This document shows positions 1-10,081 of a stretch of 64,000 nt of DNA, piece after piece. The number at the start of each line of letters is the position of its first letter. Within the stretch, counting starts at the first letter, position 1. The position numbers were made by a program, and so were the translations under genes. Below the pieces are notes generated by a model, which saw nothing but the letters and a program-made list of their open reading frames with translations, searched no databases and was not told the DNA's origin. The stretch comes from Phytophthora colocasiae (lineage: Eukaryota > Oomycota > Peronosporomycetes > Peronosporales > Peronosporaceae), in contig JAGKQI010000091.1 in the NCBI GenBank assembly GCA_018806915.1, positions 1,612,001 through 1,676,000 of the forward strand, in the 5' to 3' direction.

Positions 1-1674
1 TCTGGCGGACTTTGGCATGTACGTCACGAAGTCCATGGACACCACTTCAAAAGGTCGACTGGGCTCGATGTTGCCGGGCGACGGTCCAGGATTCGGGGGA
101 CGCCCCTTGCCGCTAGCGCAGTCCGTACACTCCTTGACGAACCTTTCCACATCAGCATACATGCCAATCCAATAGAACTCGGAGCTCAGCTTCTCGAACG
201 TACGTTTGGTTCCCTGGTGAGCTCCCTGGTAGTCCCCATGAGCATAGTGCAGCATATCAGCATGCAAGTCTCTGGGAACTACAAGTCTGAGTTCATCGAC
301 CATGTCTCTCGGACGTTCCCTGGTGGCACGGCTGAGGCGGTACAAAACGTCTCTGGAATCCAAGACGAAATCATCGGCAATCCTGGCAAGCTTCCTTACT
401 CGGGGTCGTGGTAAATCTCCCACGTCATCCTTAAGAAACTTGATGAGTTCTGCCAGATGAACATCTTGGGTCTGGTGAACTTTGATCCGCCGCCAGCGTT
501 CTTCCTGAAACTCCAATGGGCCCATGGGTTCACGAGCCTCCGCGTCATCTGGTAGGTTTGCTTCTTCCTGATTGCGTGCACGAGTGATGGCAACAAGCAC
601 TTTGGCAGCATGAGGCAGGGGCGCAGACTCTGGCCCTGGGTCATCCATCTCCGGTGTACAATCATGTTCACCAGAGGTCCGGTGAACATCGTCCGGAGTT
701 TCAGAAGACATCCCTTCGGGAGGCTTCATCAGTTTCTCTGAGATCTTGGACACCAGTTTTAGATGAGTCAATTCGTCAGGGTCTTGGACCTGCCAGGACT
801 CGCCAAGGACGAGGGTCTTGGACGTCAAATAGTCCGCTGCTTGATTGAACTCGCGCTTCACGTGCACTAGCCTCAGAGACTGGAACTTGATCTTCAGAGA
901 ATCAAACTCGGCCAATTTCCGCTGCAGGTTCGGCTGATTACAATTAATCAGACCTTGAGCTTGCTGGATAGCGATACGAGAGTCTCCGACAACCACCAAG
1001 TCTCGGATACCACGTTCCAAAGCCAACTTCAATCCATTGATCAGACCACAGTATTCTGAGTCATTCACAGTGACATCTTTCAGAGCGAACCCTTGGGCTT
1101 CCAGGATATTCCACCCCGGGAGCTCCCAGAGCGCACATCCGCAGCTTCCCAGGCGAGTGGATGTCTTGGCGGCACCATCAAAACTCAGAACACAACCTCG
1201 GTAATCAGCCTCTAGCATCTCCACGCTAATGGGCGCTGGAGGTTTGACTCGCCCCTTGACAGGGATGAGGTTTTCAGAGACCTCATCGAGGTGTTCACGG
1301 GGTGTGATGCCCGCTCCAAGAATAGCCGGGAGACCATCTTCATCTCGCTGGATCCTGCGAATCTCCAAATTCCAATGCGACAACTTCAATCCCCACTTCA
1401 CGTTCCGACCATCAGCCGAACTGGATGACAGGAGCCATTTCAACACCGAATGTCTGGTGTACACCATGATCACGGGACTCGTGTTTACCAGAGCCCGAAA
1501 GTTCTCCAGAACCCTAAGAATCGCGATGACCTCCTTCTCTGCAATGTGATACCGGAGTTCTGCCTCATTCAGCACACGTCCAGTGAACCGTACGGGGTGT
1601 ATCACTCCATCGTACTCCTGTCCCAAGACGGCTGAAGCAGCCCACGGATTCGCATGAGGTGTAATATCGAAAGG
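1..1674 (-). CDS. Retrotransposon pol, 3' half: RNase H, archaeal-type RNase H, integrase N-terminus (partial)
   Basis: The minus strand is fully open for 558 codons from 1,674 to the window edge, in the same frame as the reverse transcriptase ORF next to it; one TGA (1,675-1,677) separates them. The first about 125 codons look like the gypsy RNase H, but the usual first catalytic Asp (TDAS motif) is replaced: the text reads DITPHANPW. Next comes a second RNase H with SFDGAA, NDSEYCGLINGLKLAL and VVVGDSRI, which supply the Asp, Glu and Asp expected of an active site. Near the edge is the integrase H2C2 zinc motif (HYAHGDYQGAHQGTK then CTDC) followed by the start of the integrase core. The role is RNA removal during reverse transcription, then integration. 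The rest of the integrase lies outside the window. Confidence 0.8.
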
Positions 1675-3345
1675 TCAGGTGCGATCTGGGTGTCTGAGGA
1701 GCGGTGTCGAGACAATCTTGCGCTTCAGTATCTCAAAGGCTTCCTTAGCTCGTGCCAAATCTCGACCAGCGCGAATCTGTTCATCGGACAACTCGTAGAG
1801 CACAGCAGCGATCACCGGTAAGTCTTCGATAAACTTGTTGTAGTAATTCAGACTTCCCATGAAACTCTGTACTCCCTTGAGTGTCGATGGGAACGGCAAT
1901 TCTTCCACTCCCTTGACGATCTTCGGCGTGGCTCTCAGTCCTTCGGTACTGATCTCATGCGACAGATAAGGAATCGTCAGCTTCCCAAACTCGCTCTTGG
2001 GCAGGCTCACAGAAATGTTCCAGTATCTGAGTCTGAAAAGCAAGGCGTTCAAGTCTTCACAAAGTTGATCCCAGGTGGGCGCCCCATGAGCAATGTCGTC
2101 AATGTAGGAACTTCGACCGAGTACCGGTCCCATGAAGGACGGGACTGGGATGTTCCTCTGAAAGACAGTCATTTGGTCGGCGAGCACCGGAACCTCTGGC
2201 ATGTGTTCATCAGAGTTCTGAAGTTGTTCACCAGACATCAGACCATGTTCATCAGAGTTCTGGGGCTCCAACTTCAGGAATTCCAGCACATCGAAGTCAA
2301 CTTCAGCTTCCTCTTCAGGTGACAATCGCACAAATCCCCACAGGCAGTTATCCAGCATAGCCTGGTACACCAGAGGGGCGTTCTTCAGATCGAAGGGCAT
2401 TCTTACCCACTGGAAGTGTCCAAATGGGCAGATGAATGCTGAGATCAGCCTCGCACGCTCCGTCATTCGAATAGCCCAAAAACCACTCGCCATATCCAGA
2501 CTCATAAACCACAGTGCTGCCTCAAAAACAATCAACAGATCGTCTATCAGGGGCGACGGATAACGCGCCAACTGGATAAAACCATTCACCACTCGATAAT
2601 CGATGCACATGCGTATATCCACGCCATTCTTCTTGAGAACAATCACTATTGGTGATGCCCAGGGCGAAGTCGAGTACTCGATGAGTCCGGTCTCCAGGAG
2701 ATTCTTCAACAGTTCGTACACCTTGATCATCAGGTGAGGGGCAACGGACCTCGGACGTTGAGCAACAGGTTTAGCGTCTCCCACGTCCAAGTCACAGACC
2801 ACGCCCCTTGCCGCGGCAGGTGCGGCATTGCCGTCTCCCAGAAAGATTTTCCGATGATACTTCAAGATATCCATGAGTTTCTGCTCCATCTCCGGCGTTG
2901 TTTTCCCGGGTACTCCGACGTCAGCCTTGTCGATGTCGCATTCAGGAGTCAAATCTTCCAGTTCAGGCAGCATAACCAGTTGGTCACGTAATTGAGAGAG
3001 CAGCTCTGTTCTTTCCCGTATATAGATACCGGGTTCCAGATCCAGTTCTCCATTCGTGACCCGCATGCACCGCTCGTACTCGGCTCGGAGCTTTTCCACA
3101 GGGGTGCCTGGCATACTCTGGATTGGGATGTCCCATGGACAGTCTGTCGGATCCTCATCTCCCATGGACAGTTCACCAGAAACGCTCAGGGCGACTCCAT
3201 CCTCGACAATGTTACTCGAAATTCCAGACGTGGTCTCAGAGTGTTTCCGGGTCGCTCTCTCTCTGACAGCAACTACAAATCTCCGGTGTTCACAGCGATA
3301 TCTCGGGTCTCCTAGTGGGCCACGGGTATACCGGGTGATCCACAC
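1675..3345 (-). CDS. Retrotransposon reverse transcriptase (gypsy type)
   Basis: This 556-codon minus-strand ORF contains a gypsy reverse transcriptase: SPWASPIVIVLKKNG, the palm motif with MSLDMASGFWAI, a thumb, and the catalytic box YIDD. The C-terminus runs into the RNase H connection (LRHPDRT) and stops at a single TGA, after which the frame continues open. The family normally has about 20 residues between the motif ending CLWGF and the YIDD box; here about 70 extra residues are inserted, rich in Asp/Glu and with repeated SDEH and SGEQ peptides. The N-terminal third has no recognised domain. The overlap with the upstream ORF (3,290-3,345) is a frame change. Probably not active in this copy. 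Confidence 0.85.
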   Translation of the reverse strand: MWITRYTRGPLGDPRYRCEHRRFVVAVRERATRKHSETTSGISSNIVEDGVALSVSGELSMGDEDPTDCPWDIPIQSMPGTPVEKLRAEYERCMRVTNGELDLEPGIYIRERTELLSQLRDQLVMLPELEDLTPECDIDKADVGVPGKTTPEMEQKLMDILKYHRKIFLGDGNAAPAAARGVVCDLDVGDAKPVAQRPRSVAPHLMIKVYELLKNLLETGLIEYSTSPWASPIVIVLKKNGVDIRMCIDYRVVNGFIQLARYPSPLIDDLLIVFEAALWFMSLDMASGFWAIRMTERARLISAFICPFGHFQWVRMPFDLKNAPLVYQAMLDNCLWGFVRLSPEEEAEVDFDVLEFLKLEPQNSDEHGLMSGEQLQNSDEHMPEVPVLADQMTVFQRNIPVPSFMGPVLGRSSYIDDIAHGAPTWDQLCEDLNALLFRLRYWNISVSLPKSEFGKLTIPYLSHEISTEGLRATPKIVKGVEELPFPSTLKGVQSFMGSLNYYNKFIEDLPVIAAVLYELSDEQIRAGRDLARAKEAFEILKRKIVSTPLLRHPDRT

Positions 3346-3859
3346 ACGGAGGTTGAGGTATCAGGTCCTCCAAGTCAGCTTCGGCCTTCAGACGTCTCTT
3401 CGTTTCTGGTGACGGAGTGTTCTCCAGAATCAAAACTTCCCAGTCGCGGTAGGCTGCAGAGCCTGGCCGTACAAAGCGACCATGTCGTGGGAAAAATCCA
3501 TACTCCACAATCCTTGCAACGTCAGAGAATTCATTCACCCAAGTATTCTTGTCAGAGATGTTCACCACGCGCACCGCCACAGGCCATGACCGGGCCGCAT
3601 AAATCAGCTGAGTCACCCAACGATCTCCACGTCCCGCCCACACGACTTCTCGTTGTGGGTTCGTCGGTCCATAGTCGATGCGAACAACAAATTCTTCACC
3701 CGGCCTAAGAAGTACAGCTTCACTTGGTCTGATGGACCTGTTCCTGCCGATGTGATCACCAGGCTCCCAGCTGCACATCATCACTACGACTTCGTCTGGC
3801 ATAGATACCAGTCCCTCACGAACGCTGATCCTCAGACCAGCAGCGAACATGAATCCCAT
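3290..3859 (-). CDS. Retrotransposon polyprotein segment between protease and reverse transcriptase
   Basis: A 189-codon minus-strand ORF lies between the protease ORF and the reverse transcriptase ORF and overlaps both by a few codons in different frames. It has no domain I recognise. The C-terminal part (ETKRRLKAEADLEDLIPQ) is charged and probably links to the RT. By position it is the protease-RT spacer of one frameshifted polyprotein, not a separate gene. Confidence 0.55.
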   Translation of the reverse strand: MGFMFAAGLRISVREGLVSMPDEVVVMMCSWEPGDHIGRNRSIRPSEAVLLRPGEEFVVRIDYGPTNPQREVVWAGRGDRWVTQLIYAARSWPVAVRVVNISDKNTWVNEFSDVARIVEYGFFPRHGRFVRPGSAAYRDWEVLILENTPSPETKRRLKAEADLEDLIPQPPCVDHPVYPWPTRRPEISL

Positions 3860-4377
3860 TGCACGTTTATACCTTCCCCGATGTTCGCAACCCAGACATC
3901 AACAATGTAAACCACCCTCGGCCCAAGAGTCAGCTTAATCTCAGCACTGGCACCAATGTACGTCGGAACTCCTCCCATCCCAGACACCCTTGTTTGTTTG
4001 TGTGACTTGAGCCTGAGTCCGAGCTTACGCGCAAAGTCGTAACTCAGGATGTTAATAGTCGCACCGGTGTCTAGGAGAATCTTGGTCCGATGATCATTGA
4101 CAGCGCCATGCACCATAACCACATCACGCTTTGCAGGATCAGGGTAGTGATCCTCCCACCAGTCATAACATTCTCCGTCTTTCAGACGAAACTGGATTGT
4201 ATCGTCCAGAGGCGGTTCAATGTCTCTCGGAAAGTCCGGTGAACAGTCTCTCGGAAAGTCCGATGGGCTGTCTCTCAAACGCGGAATTTCTGAAGACATG
4301 GCTGATTCTTGAGCAAAAGCGGTCATGCAATGTTGATTTTTACGTTGGGTTGTTTTCAGCTCCGGTCCTACGTACAC
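3832..4377 (-). CDS. Retrotransposon aspartic protease
   Basis: This 181-codon ORF contains the retropepsin active-site motif as LLDTGATINILS (about residues 98-109), followed by a hydrophobic strand with GMGGVPTYIGASAEI. It would cleave the Gag-Pol polyprotein. The N-terminal part is low-complexity (repeated DSPSDFPRD-type peptides), encoded by a repeated stretch at about 4,225-4,275. It follows gag by about 65 bp on the same strand and is continued by the next ORF through a frame change near 3,850. Confidence 0.75.
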   Translation of the reverse strand: MYVGPELKTTQRKNQHCMTAFAQESAMSSEIPRLRDSPSDFPRDCSPDFPRDIEPPLDDTIQFRLKDGECYDWWEDHYPDPAKRDVVMVHGAVNDHRTKILLDTGATINILSYDFARKLGLRLKSHKQTRVSGMGGVPTYIGASAEIKLTLGPRVVYIVDVWVANIGEGINVQWDSCSLLV

Positions 4378-4442
4378 TAGAACACATAACTCTGGGGGCG
4401 TGCCTTGCCCGGCGCGTTTCGGATCCCCTTCCGACGGGCTTG

Positions 4443-6470
4443 CTAGTTTAACTGTTTCCCAGAGTCAGCCTCGTCACCCAGGAGTTTCTCCAGTAGGTGA
4501 TCCGGCAGGTCCTTCAGTGCACCTTGACGGGCTAGTTTCTTGAGGGATTCCAGAGTCTTGGCATCTTCACACGGTCTCCCAGAATGTACCTTTCCGCAAA
4601 CCTCACACGGCGGTACTCGGCACATCCTGCTCGAGTGACCTTTCTCCTGACAACGGTCGCAGATGATGTCTCGCCAACAGTTCTCTTCAGAGTGACCTGA
4701 GCGGCGACACTTCTCGCAGAACTCGTTCCAGTACTCGGTGTTATCACGTCGTGTCTGCTGGAAGTCTTGACTTGATGATCCTCGGGGCGACTGGGGCGGC
4801 GGTCGCCATCCCATGTTGTCCATGACCCGATAAACTTCGTTTGTCAGAGTCTGGGTCCAATCAGCACCACCAGGCGCCTGAGAGGCAGCTTGTACACCAG
4901 ACGAAGATTGTACACCAGACATCTCGCGATCGTATTCCGACGACAAAGCTCTGGCATCCTTCTCTTGAGTTCTGGTATCCGTATCGACATCGTCAGAGGC
5001 ATCCGGGTCTGCTTCTCGGGCGACATAAGTCTTCCCCATACGCTTTGGCTTAAACTGTCCGCGTGGGAGATTGTCCGCTCGGAAGTCCCGATGTCTGGTG
5101 GTCGTAGTATCTTGATCGGCAGTTCGCCAGACATCTTCGTCCTGTTGCAGAGCATATTCCAAGTCCGAGATACTCCTGAACTTCCGGCCTTGTAACGCGA
5201 TCTTCAGACGCTCGTCCTTCAGCTTGGTGATGTACCTCAGAACGTATTTCTCCAGGCGTCTGGAAGATTTTCTGAAGTCCACCTCAGCTTTCCCGCCGGC
5301 CGAGTTCAGGCGATAGAAGAAGTCCAACGGAGTCTCGGAACTCTTCATTTCCATCGTGAAGTATCTCTCGGAGTATGATGACCGGGCCTTGCAATAGCGC
5401 CTGCGAAACTCCGATGATAGTTCCTTCCAGTCACGGGAAACACTCGTCGGAAGCTGGTTGAACCAATCTCTGGCAGCCATCGGGAGATTCAGCTTGAGTT
5501 CCTGTATGCGGGTCTTGTTCGTCCATGCTCCCTGAGATGCCATGTTCACAAAGCGCTCCCACCAGTGAATACGTTCTCTCAATGTCGCTCGGGGATCAAA
5601 TTCTCCGATGATACTTGAGTTTATGAAGGGCCTCATAGTCAGCAAAGTCGCTCCAGCTTGTCCCTGGGAAACAGAAGTCAGGTTGACAACCTCCGGAAGG
5701 TCCAAGTCATCAGAAGACGAATCACTGGAGTCTGATCTTGAGCCACTAGAGCTTCCACCCGGGTCTGGGTCATTCCTGCGTCTTCCAGGTTTCCGAGGAG
5801 CGTCTCGTCCATCTTCAGAGCGTCTTCCACTGGGTTTCTGGTGTCCATCGCGCCTGGGAGTCGCTGGGCGCCTTCCTTCAGTCTTGACCTCGGTCAGGGG
5901 AGCCGCTTGAGCCGTCTGGGCCGTCGCAGCGGCCGTGGTGACCGCGCCATGCCTTCCAGCCTTCGCGCGCTTGGTGTCGGTCGATCTCCGTAGGGGAAGA
6001 GGCGTATGGAAGGCCTCCGTCGTTTTAATGGGTGTAACCCTACCCCTACTGGTGACTCCTTCTGATCCCCTAACCCCAGGTGTGCAATCTCCCGTATTCC
6101 GACTGTTCACCAGAGGTCCGGTTGCCGGTTTAGGGTCATGTTCACCGGAGATCCGACTTGAAGTTGCTATTTTAGGGTGGGCGACCCCTTGAACTTGGGA
6201 CAATGTTGCACGAAGGTTCCTCAATTCTGCGGCCTGGAAACGCTGCATGTTCTCGGAACTTTCCCGCTCCCTGTCGCGCTCCGACTCCACGTCGTGCACC
6301 CGCTGTCGTAAGGTCTCCATTTGCGAAATCCAGTCACGTTTCAGCTCGTCTCCCCAATGCGCACGTTCGGCTTCGGCCTCGGCTTCCCGTTGTTTCCAGC
6401 GATCTGTAAACTCGGTCTCCAGATGCTGTCTGTCGGAAAACTGTTCACCAGAAACTTGTTCATCGGACAC
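4443..6470 (-). CDS. Retrotransposon Gag with zinc knuckles
   Basis: This 675-codon minus-strand ORF has a charged, coiled-coil-like N-terminus (ERDRERESSENMQRF region), a long disordered middle rich in Arg, Ser and Pro, then a capsid-like Retrotrans_gag region (WWERFVNMASQGAWTNKTR, LKLNLPMAARDWF, EFRRRYCKA). The C-terminus carries cysteine/histidine knuckles (CEKCRRSGHSEENC, CDRCQEKGHSSRMC) and a further CEVCGKVHSGRPC. It would form the particle and bind element RNA. The apparent start is a GTG; the frame is open upstream and the preceding ORF ends at 6,478 in another frame, so the true start is earlier. Confidence 0.8.
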   Translation of the reverse strand: MSDEQVSGEQFSDRQHLETEFTDRWKQREAEAEAERAHWGDELKRDWISQMETLRQRVHDVESERDRERESSENMQRFQAAELRNLRATLSQVQGVAHPKIATSSRISGEHDPKPATGPLVNSRNTGDCTPGVRGSEGVTSRGRVTPIKTTEAFHTPLPLRRSTDTKRAKAGRHGAVTTAAATAQTAQAAPLTEVKTEGRRPATPRRDGHQKPSGRRSEDGRDAPRKPGRRRNDPDPGGSSSGSRSDSSDSSSDDLDLPEVVNLTSVSQGQAGATLLTMRPFINSSIIGEFDPRATLRERIHWWERFVNMASQGAWTNKTRIQELKLNLPMAARDWFNQLPTSVSRDWKELSSEFRRRYCKARSSYSERYFTMEMKSSETPLDFFYRLNSAGGKAEVDFRKSSRRLEKYVLRYITKLKDERLKIALQGRKFRSISDLEYALQQDEDVWRTADQDTTTTRHRDFRADNLPRGQFKPKRMGKTYVAREADPDASDDVDTDTRTQEKDARALSSEYDREMSGVQSSSGVQAASQAPGGADWTQTLTNEVYRVMDNMGWRPPPQSPRGSSSQDFQQTRRDNTEYWNEFCEKCRRSGHSEENCWRDIICDRCQEKGHSSRMCRVPPCEVCGKVHSGRPCEDAKTLESLKKLARQGALKDLPDHLLEKLLGDEADSGKQLN

Positions 6471-6477
6471 CTGTCTC

Positions 6478-7364
6478 TCAGACGATTTCGAATAGCATCG
6501 TCTGAAGGACAGCGATGCACTCGGGTGCCGGCAGAGTATTCATCGAGATTTCGACGTACGACAAGTCTTGGACTCGGCCAAAACTATGGCGCCTCAAGCA
6601 GAACTCCGATATCCACATGTCTTCTGGGAATACAGAAGAACTCCGCCACTTGATGTAGTCACCCGTCGCTGCCGCAGCCTTCTGAAAAACATTTGCGTCA
6701 GGCTTCGCTGTTCGCCAGGCGTATTTGACGTTCGGCGGAACAATTCTTCCAGCGTCCATATCCCTCCAGCGGCGGAACTCACGGCGTACGTACTTCAGAG
6801 CACGTTCTCCATCCAGCGAATCGGCCCCCCCAGACTCATCAGACGGTGTCTTCAGAGAATCTTCGGACTTCATCGGCATGTTATCAGACATCGGAGCGTC
6901 TTCGGGCATTGAAGTCTTCGAGACACGTTCATCAACCAGTCCGGGTTCCGTCTTCACTTCCCCCACGGACTTCCCAGAAGTCGTCGACTCTGAACACAAG
7001 TCAATGACCTCCGGGGACTCAACCCCCTCAGACGCCTCATCACCACCCTCACGAGCAGTGGCCACCTCGTCACCAGAAGCTTCAGCTTCGGACGGACCTT
7101 CCTCAGAACCTTGTTCGCCAGACACATCGGGTGTCTCTTGGGCTACAGGCTCCGGAGCAGGTTGGCCTTCGACCGTCGGTTCCGGGACGTTCACTTCCTC
7201 GACTGCTTCCTTTTAACGTGCAGCCTTCCTCTTCTCGCGTGCCGCCTTCTGAACAGCATCCAAGTCGGGTTGTTCGTACCTTGAAGACGCTTCGACTGAC
7301 GTGTCGCCACACTGCGACCACCGCGTCCCCGACGTCCTCCTCTTGTAGTTACATGTGAAGCCAT
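6478..7364 (-). pseudogene. N-terminal part of the retrotransposon gag polyprotein, frameshifted
   Basis: An ATG at 7,362-7,364 begins a basic peptide (MASHVTTRGGRRGRGG), about 90 bp after the primer site. The frame then changes near 7,270, meets a TAA near 7,215 and continues as a 238-codon acidic ORF to 6,478 (repeated SGE and Ser/Asp/Glu runs). It ends with a region that fits upstream of the larger gag ORF (VKYAWRTAKPDANVFQ). I read it as the broken beginning of gag. No named domain is visible. Confidence 0.55.
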
Positions 7365-7436
7365 CTTGAATATAGACGCTTGACAGGAAACCCTCTTCTC
7401 AAACTCTCTTAGATCCGGTGATATCACGATACCAAG

Positions 7437-7454
7437 ATCCGGGCACGCGCACCA
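7437..7454 (-). other. Probable primer-binding site next to the 5' LTR end
   Basis: The minus strand reads ACA, AC, then TGGTGCGCGTGCCCGGAT. A TGG start, two bases after a CA dinucleotide that could end an LTR (7,457), and a gag ATG about 90 bp further on are the usual layout. The sequence resembles the TGGCGCCGTTGCCGGGGA type of primer site in plant gypsy elements. The tRNA is not identified. Confidence 0.45.
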
Positions 7455-7952
7455 GTTGTCGCGAAGTCGGTGCAACTTTTACCACGGTGCAGGCGCGTAC
7501 AGTGAACCTGGAAGTGATACTACCGGTAGTGATACCAGAGTCGCACAGCAAGGTGGGCGTGTGTTACCTTGTGCTGTCCTCGTAGGTTCGTTGTCTTGGT
7601 AATGAGACCTTTGCCGGGGTCGTGAGAGTTTGTGTGAGAGTGAGGGTTCCTTGCGTAGACCGTCGGATGTCCTTCTGGTCCTCACAGGAGCGCTTGAGAG
7701 TCGAACGTTTTCCGGTGAACACTTGTGTACGCCGGAGATTTCTGAAGTCAAAAGAGAGATTAATACAACGGGAAGTCCTGTCACTAGACTTCCGAGATAA
7801 CCGCAATATAGAGTTCCGATATACAAATATGTAGCTGCTCTTATTCTTTCCTGGCCCTTGAGCAGTGGGCTAGTTCTCCAGGTCAACTAGGGAAATGTTC
7901 ACCAGACACCTGGTCTGTCTGGTATTCCCGTAACTTTCGCGCACCACCCTCT

Positions 7953-7965
7953 AATATATAGAGGA
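7953..7965 (-). promoter_or_regulatory. TATA-like box of the LTR promoter
   Basis: The minus strand carries CTATATATTAG about 500 bp upstream of the presumed LTR end at 7,457. It is the only strong TATA-like sequence in this stretch and is placed as expected for the U3/R boundary. Inference from position. Confidence 0.4.
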
Positions 7966-9584
7966 AAAATAAACCAATACACTATCAGTTATATAACAGT
8001 CTACCGAGCGTCTTGAGAGCGACTGTCTAGCTCTCAAAACCTGTCCAAACGTACAATATGAAATGGGCTACCGTTAGAGACAAGACAAACGACCCAACTA
8101 GTAAATGGAATAGGTGGGTCCTCTAAGGTCTCTACGTTACGCTGATCTCCACCTAAAGGGGCTTGATAGGTGAGAGATCACACGACTCAAAGCTTTGTCG
8201 TGGCCTTACACTTTCCAATGAACCGACGAATCGACTTTGGGGTTATAACGCAAATTGAACTCTTTACAACGAGGCAAATTGATCTCTGGCTATCTATCTC
8301 GTATCTCTCTCTCCTGTCTTCCATATTCTCATATACACTTGGTCTCAGTATAACTCAGGAACTTTCACTTGGGCTCACTATGGTAGTCGGTACAGCGGAT
8401 CTTGTCGAGTCGACACTTAATGATGTCATTACAGGGATGAGTGGGTTGCGTTTCAGTTGATTGCGTGAGGTCGTGTTGGGTACACTTGGGTTCAGTATGG
8501 GGTGGACTTCAGAGTGTCAGAGTCTGGTATCCTGTTCATCAGGGTCTGGAATCATGTGCGTCGGAGACATGTTCATCGGAACCATGTACTCCGGAATCAT
8601 GTACATCAGAGTCGTAATACCAGAGTCGTGACACTTGGGTCTGATCATCGGAGTCTTGTACATCGGAGTCTTGTACATCGGAGTCTGTTCATCGGAAACT
8701 GGCAATGTCTGGAATATTGCTTATATAAGCCGGACACATCAGACTTGTGTTACCAGAATCATGTTCGTCAGACTCATGTACGTCGGACTCATGTACGTCA
8801 GACTTCATGGTGTGATATCAGAGTTTCCATGCGTGATACCAGAAATCCATGAATGTTTTTAGGGTGCGGATCACGTATGCTACAACGCACGAAGTCCAGT
8901 TGGGATATGCGCGGGGTGCGCTACGTCCGGTGTGCGATACTTGGTATCTTGTGGGTATAATAGTATTCCTAACCATCATCGTCACACAGGACGGCAACGG
9001 GATGAGGTCTCTCAGAGATACATTCTTCTGAGAGACTTTCTGCCAACCTTTAGGCACTCATCGTCGGGAAAGTCCGGTGATCAGACTGAGTGTTTGTTGT
9101 CTCTCGGAGTTTGTGCACTTTTCCGAGGAACACTTCTGATCTCTTGGGCCCCTTTGCAGTACAGGTGAAGGTTAATATATATGTTTCTTCCACAGATCTA
9201 TTATTGTCGCACGGGACATAACATCGTCCCACATCTCCTTTTCTCCCACAACCCAGTGTACATCCAATCACATCACAGCGTAACGTCCATATCCACTCGG
9301 AAAATCGTAATTAGCAACGTGTCAGTAACGGAGCCATCGATTTCGTTCTATGGTAAAGTTAAAAGCTCTGACATTGTCATCGAAGAGTAGTCTAGCAAAA
9401 GAATTTTTCGTATTCACGCTTAGGCTGGTAATGAACTGAACTTGGAGAGAAACTTACCATTTCACAATGTGAAGAATTACTGCTCCCAATTGGACCCTCA
9501 ATAAGTCCAGGTAATAGCTTAACCACCTGCGCTGTCAGCATTGGTAGCTTCAACACTGAATGATATTGTGGGTTCTACTTCAAA
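7966..9584. other. Non-coding stretch: probable U3 of the gypsy LTR and upstream repeats
   Basis: No gene is seen. The stretch contains a dense run of short imperfect repeats at 8,530-8,850 and scattered copies of a CTCTC(G)GAGA motif near 9,010-9,110. The outer LTR end should lie here but cannot be fixed. Confidence 0.4.
8530..8850. repeat. Cluster of short imperfect repeats, unit like TGTACATCGGAGTC
   Basis: At least ten imperfect copies of a 12-17 bp unit occur, such as TGTACATCGGAGTCT, TGTTCATCAGGGTCTGG, TGTACGTCAGACTC and GATACCAGA. The same unit reappears inside gag and pol of the adjacent element, where it encodes SDEH/SGEQ peptides. Confidence 0.7.
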
Positions 9585-10081
9585 TTGGATTGGCCGATTC
9601 ATCAATCGCCCCGGCCCATATGCCCAGCAAATCGCCCAACTATCTTAACTCATAAGAAAAAAAAACATAGGTTGAAGTTCAATCTCGAAGTTGCGTGGGT
9701 TGCACTACCATGCACAGCGCGAACGCTAGCAGACCACGCCGAAGAAGCTCAACTCGTGCACGGGCTCATGCGCTGCCTTATCAAGGGTCCCGACACGTAT
9801 CAGTACGTGCAGCACATCTTAAAGCAACAGGGAGTATCGTACATCGGCCACGTTCTCCATGATTTTCATCAAGCGATAGTCCCAGCGCACTTACGGGCCA
9901 AGAAACACATCCAAATGGACCGCAGACTGTGCAGGTGGAAGCGGTAGCTCAGCTCACACCGCCTGAAGCACCAGAACATTCATCTCCTGCTCCAGCAGCC
10001 TTAACCTTTCCACCGTCTCCTTCACATGTGTCGCCTCCAGCCTCCCCGCAACAAGCAAATATCAATGGCCACGACCGATAA
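9585..10081 (+). pseudogene. Unidentified ORF with one frame change and a Pro-rich tail
   Basis: An ORF from the ATG at 9,585 runs 120 codons (HAEEAQLVHGLMRCL, YVQHILKQQGVSYIGHVLHDF). It stops at 9,947, but shifting frame near 9,905 continues the reading through a proline-rich tail (PPEAPEHSSPAPAALTFPPS) to a TAA at 10,079-10,081. I recognise no family. The continuing frame suggests a once-coding sequence with an indel, or an unrecognised intron. Confidence 0.35.

Larger units (their letters stand above)
1..7964 (-). mobile_element. Ty3/gypsy LTR retrotransposon with dual RNase H (3' end outside window)
   Basis: Reading the minus strand from about 7,964 to 1, the order is a TATA-like promoter, a tRNA-like primer site, gag with zinc knuckles, an aspartic protease, a reverse transcriptase, two RNase H domains and the first part of an integrase. 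This order is Ty3/gypsy. A second RNase H of archaeal type is known from some plant and oomycete gypsy lineages (I recall the name Chronos for the oomycete ones, unchecked). The element is cut by the left window edge, so its 3' LTR is not visible, and the outer end of the 5' LTR cannot be placed without a partner. The coding frames are broken by a few shifts and stops but are otherwise long, so decay looks recent. Confidence 0.85.

Noticed and set aside
7434..7454. TGGTATCGTGATATC (minus, about 7,420-7,434) as an alternative initiator-tRNA primer site.
   Set aside because: It lies inside the likely leader after a better-placed TGG site at 7,454 and is not preceded by a CA LTR end.
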